Shown here one piece after another: positions 26,195 to 35,098 of a stretch of DNA of 46,553 bases. This DNA comes from Nitriliruptoraceae bacterium (GTDB taxonomy: Bacteria > Actinomycetota > Nitriliruptoria > Nitriliruptorales > Nitriliruptoraceae), in contig PXDB01000080.1 in NCBI GenBank assembly GCA_003565155.1, forward strand, positions 1 to 46,553, given 5' to 3'. How positions within the stretch are numbered: the stretch's first letter is position 1; the number at the start of each line of letters is the position of its first letter. A program made the position numbers and the translations under genes. The notes under the pieces were generated by a model. That model saw only the letters and a list, made by a program, of their open reading frames with translations, did not search any database and was not told where the DNA came from.

Positions 26195-27328
26195 TCAGCG
26201 GATGAAGCGGGAGACGAACTCGGCGAGCAGGTCGTCACCGGTTGCCTCGACGTTGGCCCAGTCGTAGCTGAGCAGCGGGACCTCGTCGAAGGGTTGCATG
26301 CTGTCCTGCACCTCGATGGAGGTGCGGGCCGGCATCAGGAAGGTGTCCACCACGATCTGCTGGGCGGTGTCGCTGAACACGAAGTCCATGAAGGCCTGGG
26401 CCTCATCGACGTTCTCCGCCCACTCGGTGATGAACATCGGGCGCGGCGTGACGATGGTCCCGGACTCGGCGAGCACGACCTCGAGCGGCTCACCGGCGGC
26501 GGCGTCGCCGTAGCCCATGTAGTCGACACCGGCGATGACCGCGGCGTGGGTGCCGGAGACCACCGAGTCGACCGCGGGGCGGTTCGGCCCCTCGATCGCG
26601 AGCCCGTTGTCGGCCAGGGCGTCGAACAGGGCGAAGGCCTCGTCCTCACCGCGGTCATCGACGAAGGCGGCGACGAAGTCCCGGGCGGTGCCGGACTCCT
26701 GGGGATCGGGCATGATGACCAGGTCCTCCCACTCCGGCGCGGCGAGGTCCTCCCAGTCGGTGGGCATCGAGGGCGCGATGTCGGTGTTGACCGTCAGGGC
26801 CAGCGCGGAGCCGTCACGACCCCAGAAGTGGCCATCCTCGTCCGCCCAACCGTCGTTGAGGTCATCGGTGTTGGCCGGGGTGTAGGGCTGGGTGCGGCCC
26901 TGGTCCTTGTAGTTGACCGCCGGCACCCAGGAGGCGAGGTAGACGACGTCGGCGATCGGGTTGTTCATCTCCGCCTCGAGGCGTCCCAGGACGTCACCGG
27001 TGGTGGACTGGAACATCTCCACCTCGATGCCGGTCTCCGCGGTGAAGGCCTCGACGAGGTCGTTGGCGAGGCCACCGGGCCCGGCGGAGTAGAACACCAG
27101 GGAGCCCGCGTCGCCGTCGGCCGCTGCGTCGTCGGCGCCGTCGTCTTCGGCCTCGTCGTCGGCCTCGTCGGTGTCGTCGTCAGCGGGCTCGTCGAGGTCT
27201 TCCTCCTCCTCGACGTCGGCGGCCTCCCCGAGGGCGTCCTCGAGTTCCTCGGTGTCGCCACAGGCAGCCAGGGCCAGCGCCGCGGCGGCCAGGACCGCGG
27301 CGGCGCGGAGCAGGGATGTACGTCGCAT
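26195..27328 (-). CDS. Fe(III)-type ABC transporter substrate-binding lipoprotein
   Basis: Surface-anchored binding protein, 377 residues. The signal peptide ends in the lipobox ALAAC (Cys23). Residues 24-76 are an almost pure Asp/Glu/Ala linker, much longer than usual. The binding domain starts SLVFYSAGPGGLANDLVEAFTAETGIEVEMF, the typical opening of FbpA-like proteins, and later shows DVVYLASW and VIMPDPQESGTARDF. The Tyr residues needed to hold ferric iron cannot be assigned with confidence, so the substrate stays open. AAGGA lies 7 nt before the ATG. It is the middle gene of the ATPase-binding protein-permease set. Confidence 0.9.
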   Translation of the reverse strand: MRRTSLLRAAAVLAAAALALAACGDTEELEDALGEAADVEEEEDLDEPADDDTDEADDEAEDDGADDAAADGDAGSLVFYSAGPGGLANDLVEAFTAETGIEVEMFQSTTGDVLGRLEAEMNNPIADVVYLASWVPAVNYKDQGRTQPYTPANTDDLNDGWADEDGHFWGRDGSALALTVNTDIAPSMPTDWEDLAAPEWEDLVIMPDPQESGTARDFVAAFVDDRGEDEAFALFDALADNGLAIEGPNRPAVDSVVSGTHAAVIAGVDYMGYGDAAAGEPLEVVLAESGTIVTPRPMFITEWAENVDEAQAFMDFVFSDTAQQIVVDTFLMPARTSIEVQDSMQPFDEVPLLSYDWANVEATGDDLLAEFVSRFIR

Positions 27329-27419
27329 CTTGGGTTCCTTACGTTCGGGTAGCAGGATCGATCGGTCGTGCGGGTCTGGTGGTCGGGCGCGGTGGGAGGT
27401 CGGGCTGCCCCGTCCGCGC

Positions 27420-28544
27420 TCAGCGCTCGGTGACGATCAGGTCGTCAGGCGCGACGTGGAGCAGCACCCGCTCCCCCACCTCGACGCGGGTGTCGCTCAT
27501 GACCACCCAGGGCTGGTCGGCGAGCTCGAGACGGCAGCGCAGCTCGTAGTGGTCGCCGAGGTAGCCGACGAGCTCGACCTCGGCGGGCAGGGCCACCATC
27601 TCGCGCCCGTTGGCGGACAGGCGGACCTTCTCCGGGCGGACACCCGCGACGCCCGAGCCGGTGAGCGCCACCTCGGTGGAGGCGTCGATGCGGGCGTGGA
27701 CGTCGGCGGTGGCCCCACCGGCCACCGTGCCCTCCGCGCCGGTGTCGGCCGCGCCGGTGTCGGCGCCGGTCCCCGCGGTGACGGGCAGCACGCTCGAGAG
27801 CGGCCGATCGAGGGCGTTCAGGCGGCCGATGAAGTCGGCCACGAACCGCGTCTGCGGGCGCTGGTAGACCGTCTCCGGCGCCCCGTCCTGACGGACGAAG
27901 CCGTCCTGCATCACCAGGATGCGATCCGCCATCGACATGGCCTCGTGCTGGTCATGGGTGACGTAGACGGCCGTCAGTCCCAGCGAACGGGTCAGGGCCG
28001 TCAGCTCCGCCCGCAGGTCGACCCGGAGCGCCGCGTCCAGGGCGGAGAGCGGCTCGTCCATCAGCAGCACCGGCGGACGGTCCACCACGGCCCGGGCGAA
28101 GGCGACGCGCTGCTGCTGGCCGCCGGACAGCTGATGCGGGTACCGCGCCGCGTGGGCCGGAAGCCGGACCTTGGCGAGGGCGTCGTGGACCCGGTCCGCG
28201 AGGTCGACGGTGTCCTTGCGGGCGCGCAGGGTGTAGGCGACGTTCTCGAACACGGTCAGATGGGGCCACAGAGCCAGGTCCTGGAACACCATCCCGAGCC
28301 CTCGTCGCTGCGGCGGTTCCCGCAGCCCGGCCTCCACGTCCACGACCGTCCGGTCCCCGAACCGGATCCGCCCGGTGTCGGGCAACTCGAGTCCGGCCAG
28401 GCAGCGCAGCAGCGTGGTCTTCCCACAGCCCGATGGCCCGAGCACACCGACGAACTGACCCGACCCGATCTCGAGGTCCAGCGGCGCCAGGGCCTGCACC
28501 TCACCGAAGCGCTTGCTGATGCCGTCAAGGATCAGCCGTGCCAC
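27420..28544 (-). CDS. Fe(III)-type ABC transporter ATP-binding protein
   Basis: Cytoplasmic ATPase subunit of the importer, 374 residues. Walker A is GPSGCGKTT, the Q-loop region VFQDLALWPHL, the signature LSGGQQQR, and Walker B VLLMDEPLSALD followed by the switch His in YVTHDQHEA. A C-terminal TOBE-like region follows, with VAGVRPEKVRLS and LVGYLGDHYEL. Between them lies an Ala/Gly/Thr-rich linker (TAGTGADTGAADTGAEGTVAGG). The GTG at 28544 has GAGG 7 nt upstream. The binding-protein gene starts 91 nt downstream, so this is probably the first gene of the operon. Confidence 0.93.
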   Translation of the reverse strand: MARLILDGISKRFGEVQALAPLDLEIGSGQFVGVLGPSGCGKTTLLRCLAGLELPDTGRIRFGDRTVVDVEAGLREPPQRRGLGMVFQDLALWPHLTVFENVAYTLRARKDTVDLADRVHDALAKVRLPAHAARYPHQLSGGQQQRVAFARAVVDRPPVLLMDEPLSALDAALRVDLRAELTALTRSLGLTAVYVTHDQHEAMSMADRILVMQDGFVRQDGAPETVYQRPQTRFVADFIGRLNALDRPLSSVLPVTAGTGADTGAADTGAEGTVAGGATADVHARIDASTEVALTGSGVAGVRPEKVRLSANGREMVALPAEVELVGYLGDHYELRCRLELADQPWVVMSDTRVEVGERVLLHVAPDDLIVTER

Positions 28545-29125
28545 CGTGCCACCTCTCCTGCGCATCCGACGGCGCCGTCGACGCCATGGCGGCCGCCGAC
28601 GCCGACAGGTCGCGCGTCGCCAGCCGTGGTCACCACGCACCGTGGCCGCACCAGGTAGCCGTCACGCTCCTCGCGGGTAGCCGTCCGGTGAACGGCCGGG
28701 CAAACGCTGGTGACGGGGACGTCAGAGCCGAGGTCAGGGCCCTTGCGCCCGGCGGACCGGCAGGGGGCGGGGCCACCCGCTCCCCGGGCGCCACCCCCAA
28801 CCCCGGCCGTCGGCCTCTGCTGATGGTGGCGCGGCACGCGGCTAGCCTCTGCTCGACGTCGGGTCCCGCGGTCGAGCCCGCTCCCGACGGCCTGCGCTCC
28901 CCGTGCGCCCGACCACGGTCGCCGGCCAGAACCCGTCACATCCCCAGCGCCGCGCTGCGAGCAGCAGCGGCCCGCCCCCACCACCTCGACGACGAGGCGG
29001 TGCGTGCCACCGGTGGCACGAGCGTGGCCGGGGGCGCGCACACGACCACGACCACGACCACGACCTCGTCCGAGCCACCGCCCGACCCGCACGCCACGCC
29101 CCAGTCCCCGAGCACCGGGAGGCCG
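28545..29125. other. Divergent region between the iron-type ABC operon and the Mrp operon
   Basis: About 580 bp with no supported gene; the open frame leading into the Mrp operon is Arg/Ala/Pro-rich and repetitive (a Thr run near 29045). A TAGCCT -10-like box on the plus strand at 28843-28848 would give the Mrp operon a leader of about 270 nt. No clear Fur or DtxR box was found for the ABC operon. Confidence 0.5.
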
Positions 29126-30883
29126 ATGGAGACGCCGTCGCTGCTACCGCTCGCCGCGGTGCTCGTACCCGTGGTCACCGCCGCGGTCATCGTCTTCCTG
29201 CGGCGTCACCCGGTCGCTCGTGACACGAGCCTCGTGCTCGGCGCGCTCGTCACCTTCGGGGTGGTTGTCGCCATCGCGCCCGCCATCCTTCGCGGCGAGG
29301 TGCTGACCAGCTCGCTGGGCGAGCTGCTCCCGGGTGTCGAGGTCACCCTGGCCGCCGATGGCATGGGGATGCTATTCGCCGTGCTGGCGAGCTTCCTGTG
29401 GGTGCTCGCCGGGAGCTACGCCATCGGGTACATGCGCGGTGACAACGCGGCCAACCAGACCCGGTTCTACGCCTTCTACAGCCTGTGCCTGTCCACGGCC
29501 TTCGCGGTGGCCTTCGCCGGCGACCTGCTCACCTTCTTCATCGCCTACGAGCTGCTGACCGTCACCACCTATCCACTGGTGACCCACAAGGGCGACGCCA
29601 AGGCGATCCGTGCCGGTCGCACCTACCTCGGCTACCTGATCACCGGTGGCGCGCTCGTGCTGTTGGCCATGATCATCATCTACGCCCAGACCGGGGAGCT
29701 GACCTTCGCCGCAGGAGGGTTCGTGGGCGATGCGCTCGGCTCGACCCTCACCGTGGTCGTGTTCCTGCTGTTCGCCATCGGGTTCGGCACCAAGGCCGGC
29801 CTGATGCCCCTGCACGCGTGGTTGCCGGGCGCGATGGTGGCGCCCACGCCGGTGTCCGCCCTCCTGCACGCCGTGGCGGTGGTGAAAGGCGGGGTGTTCG
29901 CTGTCGGCCGCGCCGTCGGCTTCGTGCTGGGCCCGGGGGCGATCGCGGCCGTGGACATCCAGGGGGTGCTCTCTGCCGTCGCCGGTGCGACGATCCTGAT
30001 CGCATCGGTGATCGCACTGCGCCAGGATCACCTGAAACGGCGGCTGGCCTACTCCACCATCGCCCACCTCGCCTACATCGTCCTCGGCTTCTCCCTGCTG
30101 TCCCAGAGCGCCTTCGAGGGCTCGCTGCTGCACATCCTCAACCACGGTGTGGCGAAGATCACCCTGTTCTTCGCCGCCGGGGCGATCCACATCGCCGCGC
30201 ACAAGGACCACGTCAGCGAGCTGGACGGCATCGGACGCAGGATGCCGTTCACGATGGTGGCCTTCGCCTTGGCGTCCTTCTCCCTGGCCGGCCTCCCGCC
30301 CGCCGGCGGGTTCCTGTCCAAGTTCACCCTGATCGAGGGCGCGCTCGAGGCCGAGGCCTACGTCCACGCCACCATCATGGTGGGCGCCGGGTTGTTCACC
30401 GCCGGCTACCTGTTCCCGGTGGTGTACCGGGCGTTCTTCCGACCGGCACCCGATGCTCCTGACGGGCCACCCGACGGGGCCCACGCACCGGAGCCCACGC
30501 CGGAGCCGGTGCCGTCGCCCGTGATGGCCGGCGCTCCCGCGGCCGAGGCAGCGCTCGGAGAGCACACCGGACAGCGTGGGCACGCCGGCGGGGTCGCGCC
30601 CACGGAGCTTGCCGAGGCGGACGAGTACCCACGCACGGACGTGCCCGCCCACCCGGACGAGCACGCCCAACCGGACGAGCACGGCCACCCGGACGAGCAC
30701 GCGGGCGGCCACGCCCACGACGACCACCACGGCCATGATGACCACGGGGAGGCATCCGCGCTGATGGTGGTACCGCTGTTCACCACCGGGGTGCTGTCGA
30801 TCCTGCTCGGCCTCGCCGACTGGACGGGGCTGTACGAGGTCGCGGCCAACGTGGCTGCGGCGGTCACCGGAGGTGGGTCATGA
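29126..30883 (+). CDS. Mrp/Mbh-type antiporter subunit (NuoL/M/N-like) with His-rich segment
   Basis: Proton- or cation-translocating membrane subunit, 585 residues, about 14 helices. The charged residues of this superfamily are visible: Glu in FIAYELLTVTTYPLV, Lys in GTKAGLMPLHAWLPGA and AVVKGGVF, and Lys in LNHGVAKITLFF. Before the last helix lies a soluble stretch of about 100 residues (about 450-550) with repeated PDEH words and GHAHDDHHGHDDHGE, very rich in His and Asp and likely to bind divalent metal. The ATG has GGGAGG only 3 nt upstream. It is the first of ten overlapping genes and ends ATGA with the next. Confidence 0.9.
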   Translation: METPSLLPLAAVLVPVVTAAVIVFLRRHPVARDTSLVLGALVTFGVVVAIAPAILRGEVLTSSLGELLPGVEVTLAADGMGMLFAVLASFLWVLAGSYAIGYMRGDNAANQTRFYAFYSLCLSTAFAVAFAGDLLTFFIAYELLTVTTYPLVTHKGDAKAIRAGRTYLGYLITGGALVLLAMIIIYAQTGELTFAAGGFVGDALGSTLTVVVFLLFAIGFGTKAGLMPLHAWLPGAMVAPTPVSALLHAVAVVKGGVFAVGRAVGFVLGPGAIAAVDIQGVLSAVAGATILIASVIALRQDHLKRRLAYSTIAHLAYIVLGFSLLSQSAFEGSLLHILNHGVAKITLFFAAGAIHIAAHKDHVSELDGIGRRMPFTMVAFALASFSLAGLPPAGGFLSKFTLIEGALEAEAYVHATIMVGAGLFTAGYLFPVVYRAFFRPAPDAPDGPPDGAHAPEPTPEPVPSPVMAGAPAAEAALGEHTGQRGHAGGVAPTELAEADEYPRTDVPAHPDEHAQPDEHGHPDEHAGGHAHDDHHGHDDHGEASALMVVPLFTTGVLSILLGLADWTGLYEVAANVAAAVTGGGS

Positions 30884-31230
30884 ACCGCCGTGCACTGCCG
30901 GTCATCGGCGTGGTCGCGGTCATCGGCCTCGGGCTCGACCTGCTGATCCGCTACTCCCCCGTGGTCGGCTACGGCGCCGGCATCGGGCTGTTCGGCACGA
31001 TCATCCTCACCCTTGTGGCGAAGAAGGTGATGGCACCGGCGCTCCAGCGCCCCGAGGACCACTACCCCGACGACCAGACCCCCGACGTCGAGTACGACGT
31101 CTACGGGGTGCGCAGCGACGGGCACAGCAGCCACGGTCAAGCCGGCGACGACACCGGCGCCGCAGCATCGACCACAGCACCGGCGAACCTGCCGGACACC
31201 GACGGTGACACCCACGGAGGTGCGGCGTGA
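30880..31230 (+). CDS. Small two-helix membrane protein of the Mrp operon
   Basis: A 116-residue protein with two hydrophobic helices (about 7-24 and 30-47) and a polar, Asp/His-containing tail (GVRSDGHSSHGQAGDDTG). It overlaps both neighbours by 4 nt (ATGA in front, GTGA behind), so it is translated with the antiporter subunits and may be part of the complex. I do not recognise the family; its position between two large subunits suggests an accessory role. Confidence 0.7.
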   Translation: MNRRALPVIGVVAVIGLGLDLLIRYSPVVGYGAGIGLFGTIILTLVAKKVMAPALQRPEDHYPDDQTPDVEYDVYGVRSDGHSSHGQAGDDTGAAASTTAPANLPDTDGDTHGGAA

Positions 31231-32954
31231 GCGAGCTGCTGCTGCACCCCGCGTGGCCGCTGCTCATCGCCGCGGTCCTGGTCCGCGTCCTCCCGCGGCG
31301 CCCGGGCCAGGCCGTCATGCTGGCCGCGCCCGTGCTGGCGCTCGCCGGGGTACTGAGCCTGACCGACGGGACGCTCGTCACCGCACCGCTGATGACCTTC
31401 GAACTGGAGCTGCTGCGCGTCGACCGGCTCTCCACCGCCTTCGGGGTGGTGTTCGCCATCGCGGCGCTGCTGGCCAGCATCTACGGCCTGGCCACCCAGC
31501 ACGCCGGTGAACGCGGTGCCGCCCTGGCCTACGCCGGCGCCGCGATGGGCGTGATCTACGCCGGCGACCTGCTCACCCTGTTCCTGTTCTGGGAGCTGAA
31601 GGCCGTGGCCTCCAGCTTCGTGATCCTCTCACGACGCACCCAGCGCTCCAACCGCTCGGGCCTGCGCTACCTCTTCTTCCACATCGCCGGGGGCAAGCTG
31701 CTGCTCGGCGGGCTGATCGTGCAGTACCAGTCCACCGGCTCCCTGACCTTCGAGGCGTTCGACGCCGGTGTGGCCGGCTGGCTGGTGCTGGCGGCCTTCG
31801 CCCTGTCGGCCGGGGTGCCGCCGCTGCACGCGTGGCTGAAGGACGCCTACCCCACCGCCTCGGTGGCCGGCACCGTGTTCCTCTCGGCCTTCACCACCAA
31901 GGCCGCGGTCTACGCCCTGATCCGTGGGTTCCCGGGGGCGCAGGTGCTCATCTACCTCGGCGTCATCATGGCGACCTACGGGGTGCTCTACGCCATCCTC
32001 GAGAACGACATCCGCCGGCTGCTCAGCTACCACATCATCAGCCAGGTCGGTTTCATGGTCACCGCCGTCGGGATCGGCACGGAGACCGCGCTCAACGGCG
32101 CCACCGCCCACGCGTTCGCGCACATCCTCTACAAGGGCCTGCTGTTGATGGGGATGGGGGCGGTGCTGTACGCCACGGGGCGCTCCCGCGCGAGCGATCT
32201 CGGCGGCATCCTCAACCGGATGAAGCCCGTCGCGGTGCTCTACATGATCGGCGCGGTGTCGATCTCCTCGGTACCGCTGTTCTCCGGGTTCGTCTCCAAG
32301 GAGCTGATCCCCTCGGCCGCGGGGGCGGAAGACCTGGCCTGGCTGGTCATCGCGCTCAAGGTCGTCTCGGTGGGGACCTTCCTATCGACGGGGCTCAAGC
32401 TGCCCTACGCCACCTTCATCGGCTCCCGTGGCCTCGGCCCGGAGACCGAGGACGGCACCGACCGGGTCGTGGTCACGCCGGTACCGGTCTCCATGTACGT
32501 GGCGATGGGTGGGGCCGCGGCGCTCAACATCGCCATCGGCCTGTACCCGCGGCTGCTCTACGACCTGATGCCCACCGAGATCACCCGCGCCCCCTACGCC
32601 CTGGGTCCGGTGGTGGAGAAGCTCCAGATCCTGGTCATGACCGTGCTCGGGTTCTGGCTGCTGTTCTCCCTGCTGGGCTCCAAGGCCAAGCTCAACCTCG
32701 ACCTCGACTGGGTGTACCGCCGGCTGCCCGTGCTGCTCACCGCCCGCGGCGACCAACGCGCCCTGGCCCGAGCCGATGCCCCGGCCTCCACGTCCAGCCG
32801 TGCGGTGGCCTCCACCCGGGACGGCAGCCGCGCGGTGCTCGCCCGGGTGTTCGAACCCGCCGAGGACGGCCCCCCGGATGTGGTGGCCACCTGGGCGCTC
32901 GGCGGTGTCCTGCTCGCTACCGCAGCCCTGCTGCTGATCGTGAGCCTGCTGTGA
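31227..32954 (+). CDS. Mrp-type antiporter subunit (NuoL/M/N-like, MrpD-type), second copy
   Basis: Second large proton-channel-like subunit, 575 residues. Superfamily residues: Glu in LTLFLFWELKAVASSF, the PPLHAWLKDAYPTA loop, Lys in AFTTKAAVYALIRGF, NDIRRLLSYHIISQVGFM, and Lys in FAHILYKGLLLMGMGA. The C-terminal region holds a polar Arg/Ala loop and a last helix. The GTG start overlaps the small-protein stop by 4 nt. It differs clearly from the other two large subunits, so the three are old paralogs rather than recent duplicates. Confidence 0.9.
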   Translation: MSELLLHPAWPLLIAAVLVRVLPRRPGQAVMLAAPVLALAGVLSLTDGTLVTAPLMTFELELLRVDRLSTAFGVVFAIAALLASIYGLATQHAGERGAALAYAGAAMGVIYAGDLLTLFLFWELKAVASSFVILSRRTQRSNRSGLRYLFFHIAGGKLLLGGLIVQYQSTGSLTFEAFDAGVAGWLVLAAFALSAGVPPLHAWLKDAYPTASVAGTVFLSAFTTKAAVYALIRGFPGAQVLIYLGVIMATYGVLYAILENDIRRLLSYHIISQVGFMVTAVGIGTETALNGATAHAFAHILYKGLLLMGMGAVLYATGRSRASDLGGILNRMKPVAVLYMIGAVSISSVPLFSGFVSKELIPSAAGAEDLAWLVIALKVVSVGTFLSTGLKLPYATFIGSRGLGPETEDGTDRVVVTPVPVSMYVAMGGAAALNIAIGLYPRLLYDLMPTEITRAPYALGPVVEKLQILVMTVLGFWLLFSLLGSKAKLNLDLDWVYRRLPVLLTARGDQRALARADAPASTSSRAVASTRDGSRAVLARVFEPAEDGPPDVVATWALGGVLLATAALLLIVSLL

Positions 32955-33598
32955 AGCGGACCCTGCGCATCCTGGTGCTGTTCGTGGCCCTGCTGGTCTT
33001 CTGGCAGGTCCTGTCCGCCCGGATCGACCCGGTGTTCATGGTGATCGGCGTCGCGTCCTCCGCCTGGATCGCCTGGTACACCATCCGGGTGCTCGACCAC
33101 GAGGTGGGTGAGCGACCCGACGGCGGCGGCTTCAACCCCGCCGCGCTGTTGGCCTACATCGTGTGGCTGTTCGTGCGCCAGATCGTCGCCGGCTTCAGCC
33201 TCGCCTGGGTCATCGTCAACCCGAGGCGCGCCCCGCAGCCGGGGGTGTTCCGGTTCCGCACCGGACTCAAGCCACCGGCTGCCCGCGCGGTCCTGGCCAA
33301 CTCCATCACCCTCGTCCCCGGCACCAACACCATCGAGGTGGACGACGACGTGTTCACCGTCCACGCCTTCAACGCTGCCAGCGCCGCCGACCTCGCCGAG
33401 GCCAAGGTGCAGCGTCGCATCGCCCGCGTCTTCCGGGTACCCCCCGACGAGCCGCCCGTGCTCGCGTGGGAGCCGCTGACGGATCCGGACATCGACGACC
33501 AACGCCCCGACGATGACGTCGAGGTGGACGACCACCGCACCCGTGGCGACGTCACAGGGGACGAGCACCGTGCGGCCGGCGGCGGGGAGGCGCGCTGA
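32951..33598 (+). CDS. mrpE: Mrp antiporter subunit E
   Basis: MnhE/MrpE family protein, 215 residues: helices at about 5-40 and 60-85, then the conserved soluble part RAVLANSITLVPGTNTIEVDDDVFTVHAF, which is the family signature. The last 45 residues are an added acidic tail (DIDDQRPDDDVEVDDHRTRGD), longer than in typical MrpE. GTG overlaps the previous stop by 4 nt; its own TGA overlaps the mrpF ATG by 1 nt. Confidence 0.92.
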   Translation: MKRTLRILVLFVALLVFWQVLSARIDPVFMVIGVASSAWIAWYTIRVLDHEVGERPDGGGFNPAALLAYIVWLFVRQIVAGFSLAWVIVNPRRAPQPGVFRFRTGLKPPAARAVLANSITLVPGTNTIEVDDDVFTVHAFNAASAADLAEAKVQRRIARVFRVPPDEPPVLAWEPLTDPDIDDQRPDDDVEVDDHRTRGDVTGDEHRAAGGGEAR

Positions 33599-34038
33599 TG
33601 GACGCCTTCCTCGTCGGCGCCACCACGGCCGTGGCACTGCTCATCGTGGCCGGGCTCCACCGGGTGTGGGCCGGCCCGACGGTGTTCGACCGTCTGGTCG
33701 CTATCGCCCTGGTGACCGCCAACGGCGTGGTGATCATCGTGCTGCTCGGCGCCGTGCTCGAGCGCCCCAACCTGTTCTTCGACATCGGCATCAGCTACGC
33801 CCTGCTGGCGTTCCTCCTGCCCCTGGCGCTGGGCCGCTACTTCGAACAGCAGATCCGCGAGCGGGATGCGCGGGGCGGCGACGGCGGTGCAGCGGGCCGG
33901 ACCGCCTCCTCGATGCGCGAGGCCAGCGGGACCACGCCGGGACGCGAGACCACACCGGCGACCTCGACGGGCGGGGCCGGACATGCTGACGGCGATGCCG
34001 CCTCCGACGCCTCCGCCTCCGGGGAGGTCTCACCGTGA
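33598..34038 (+). CDS. mrpF: Mrp antiporter subunit F
   Basis: MnhF/MrpF family, 146 residues. Three helices occupy the first 80 residues, with the typical RVWAGPTVFDRLVAIALVTANGVVIIVLL and FFDIGISYALLAFL. The remaining 60 residues are a Gly/Ala/Thr/Asp-rich tail absent from normal MrpF, which is about 90 residues long. Coupled to mrpE (TGATG) and mrpG (GTGA). Confidence 0.9.
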   Translation: MDAFLVGATTAVALLIVAGLHRVWAGPTVFDRLVAIALVTANGVVIIVLLGAVLERPNLFFDIGISYALLAFLLPLALGRYFEQQIRERDARGGDGGAAGRTASSMREASGTTPGRETTPATSTGGAGHADGDAASDASASGEVSP

Positions 34039-34373
34039 CCATCGCCGCCAACGTCCTGATCGCGACGGGCATCCTGTTGATGGCCATCAGCGCCCTCGCC
34101 CTGTTCACCATGCCCGACCTCTACACCCGGGCGCACGCGGTCGCGAAGTCGGAGACCATCGGCATGACGCTGGTGTTCCTCGGGGTGCTGCTCCGGCCCG
34201 AGGTCGACCTGGGCGCGGGCGGCCGGCTGCTGTTCATCATCGCCTTCGCCACGATCGCCAACCCGACGGGGGTGCACGCCCTGGTGCGCGCCGCCTACCG
34301 CACGGGCGCCCGACCCCGGATCGAACTGGACCAGGCCACCGCCGACCGCGAGCTCGGAGGGAACCGCTCATGA
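34035..34373 (+). CDS. mrpG: Mrp antiporter subunit G
   Basis: MnhG/MrpG family, 112 residues, three helices. ILLMAISALALFTMPDLYTRAHAVAKSETIGMTLVFLGVLL is the family signature. GTG start overlaps mrpF by 4 nt; the stop overlaps the next ATG (ATGA). Confidence 0.92.
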   Translation: MTIAANVLIATGILLMAISALALFTMPDLYTRAHAVAKSETIGMTLVFLGVLLRPEVDLGAGGRLLFIIAFATIANPTGVHALVRAAYRTGARPRIELDQATADRELGGNRS

Positions 34374-35098
34374 TCGAGGCCCTCGACATCGCCCTGTTCC
34401 TGGTGCTGATCGTCGCCGCGGTGCTGGCCCTGGTAGCCAAGGACCTGCTCACCGCGGTGGGGATGCTCACCGCCTACAGCCTCTTCGTGTCCCTGCTGTT
34501 CGCCGGGGTGTCGGCGGTGGACGTGTCCCTGGTGGAGGCGGCGCTCGGTGCCGGGATCACCGGTCTGCTGCTCATCGCCGCGATCCTGGCCACCACGCGG
34601 CGCTCCGAACCGCGCCCCGATCCCCGCCGCCGCTACGTGGTGCTGCCGCTGGTGGGGCTGTTCCTGGCACTGATGCTCTACGCCGCCACGGGCCTGCCCG
34701 ACCGCGGCGACCCGGACGCGCCCGCCCAGCTCGGTGTCAGCCAGGTGTTCATCTCCCAGTCGCTGGAGGACACCGAGACCCCCAACGTCGTCACCTCGCT
34801 GCTGGCCGACTACCGGTCACAGGACACCCTCGGCGAGACGCTGGTGATCCTGACCGCGGCGCTGTCGGCGGCGATGGTGCTGGTCCGGCGGCGTGACAAG
34901 GATGACCACGACGGACACGGCGCTGGCGACACCGGTCACGGTGATGACCACGGCGCAGCGGCCGACGACAGCACGACCGGGAACACCGCCGAGCAGGCAG
35001 CCGACGACGGCGCGCCGGTTGCGGACCGCACGACCAGGACCAGCAGCACACCCACCGCTGGGGACGGCGCCCACACCGGGGGCGGTGAGGCCCGATGA
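34370..35098 (+). CDS. MbhD/MbhE-like subunit (equivalent to the C-terminal part of MrpA) with His/Asp-rich tail
   Basis: A 242-residue membrane protein. The first 75 residues match the DUF4040/MbhD domain (ALDIALFLVLIVAAVLALVAKDLLTAV, GAALGAGITGLLLIAAI-like). Residues about 88-165 match an MbhE-like part (HVSQVF-like VSQVFISQSLEDTETPNVVTSLLADYR, then TLGETLVILTAALSAAMVL). In Bacillus-type Mrp these form the C-terminus of MrpA; here they are a separate polypeptide, as in Mbh/Mbx complexes. The final 70 residues are His/Asp-rich (DHDGHGAGDTGHGDDHG), another candidate metal-binding tail. Confidence 0.85.
   Translation: MIEALDIALFLVLIVAAVLALVAKDLLTAVGMLTAYSLFVSLLFAGVSAVDVSLVEAALGAGITGLLLIAAILATTRRSEPRPDPRRRYVVLPLVGLFLALMLYAATGLPDRGDPDAPAQLGVSQVFISQSLEDTETPNVVTSLLADYRSQDTLGETLVILTAALSAAMVLVRRRDKDDHDGHGAGDTGHGDDHGAAADDSTTGNTAEQAADDGAPVADRTTRTSSTPTAGDGAHTGGGEAR

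Noticed and set aside
28545-29125. Fur/DtxR iron box for the iron-type ABC operon
   Set aside because: The only similar string (GGCTAGCC near 28840) matches just the centre of a DtxR site; the flanks do not fit.
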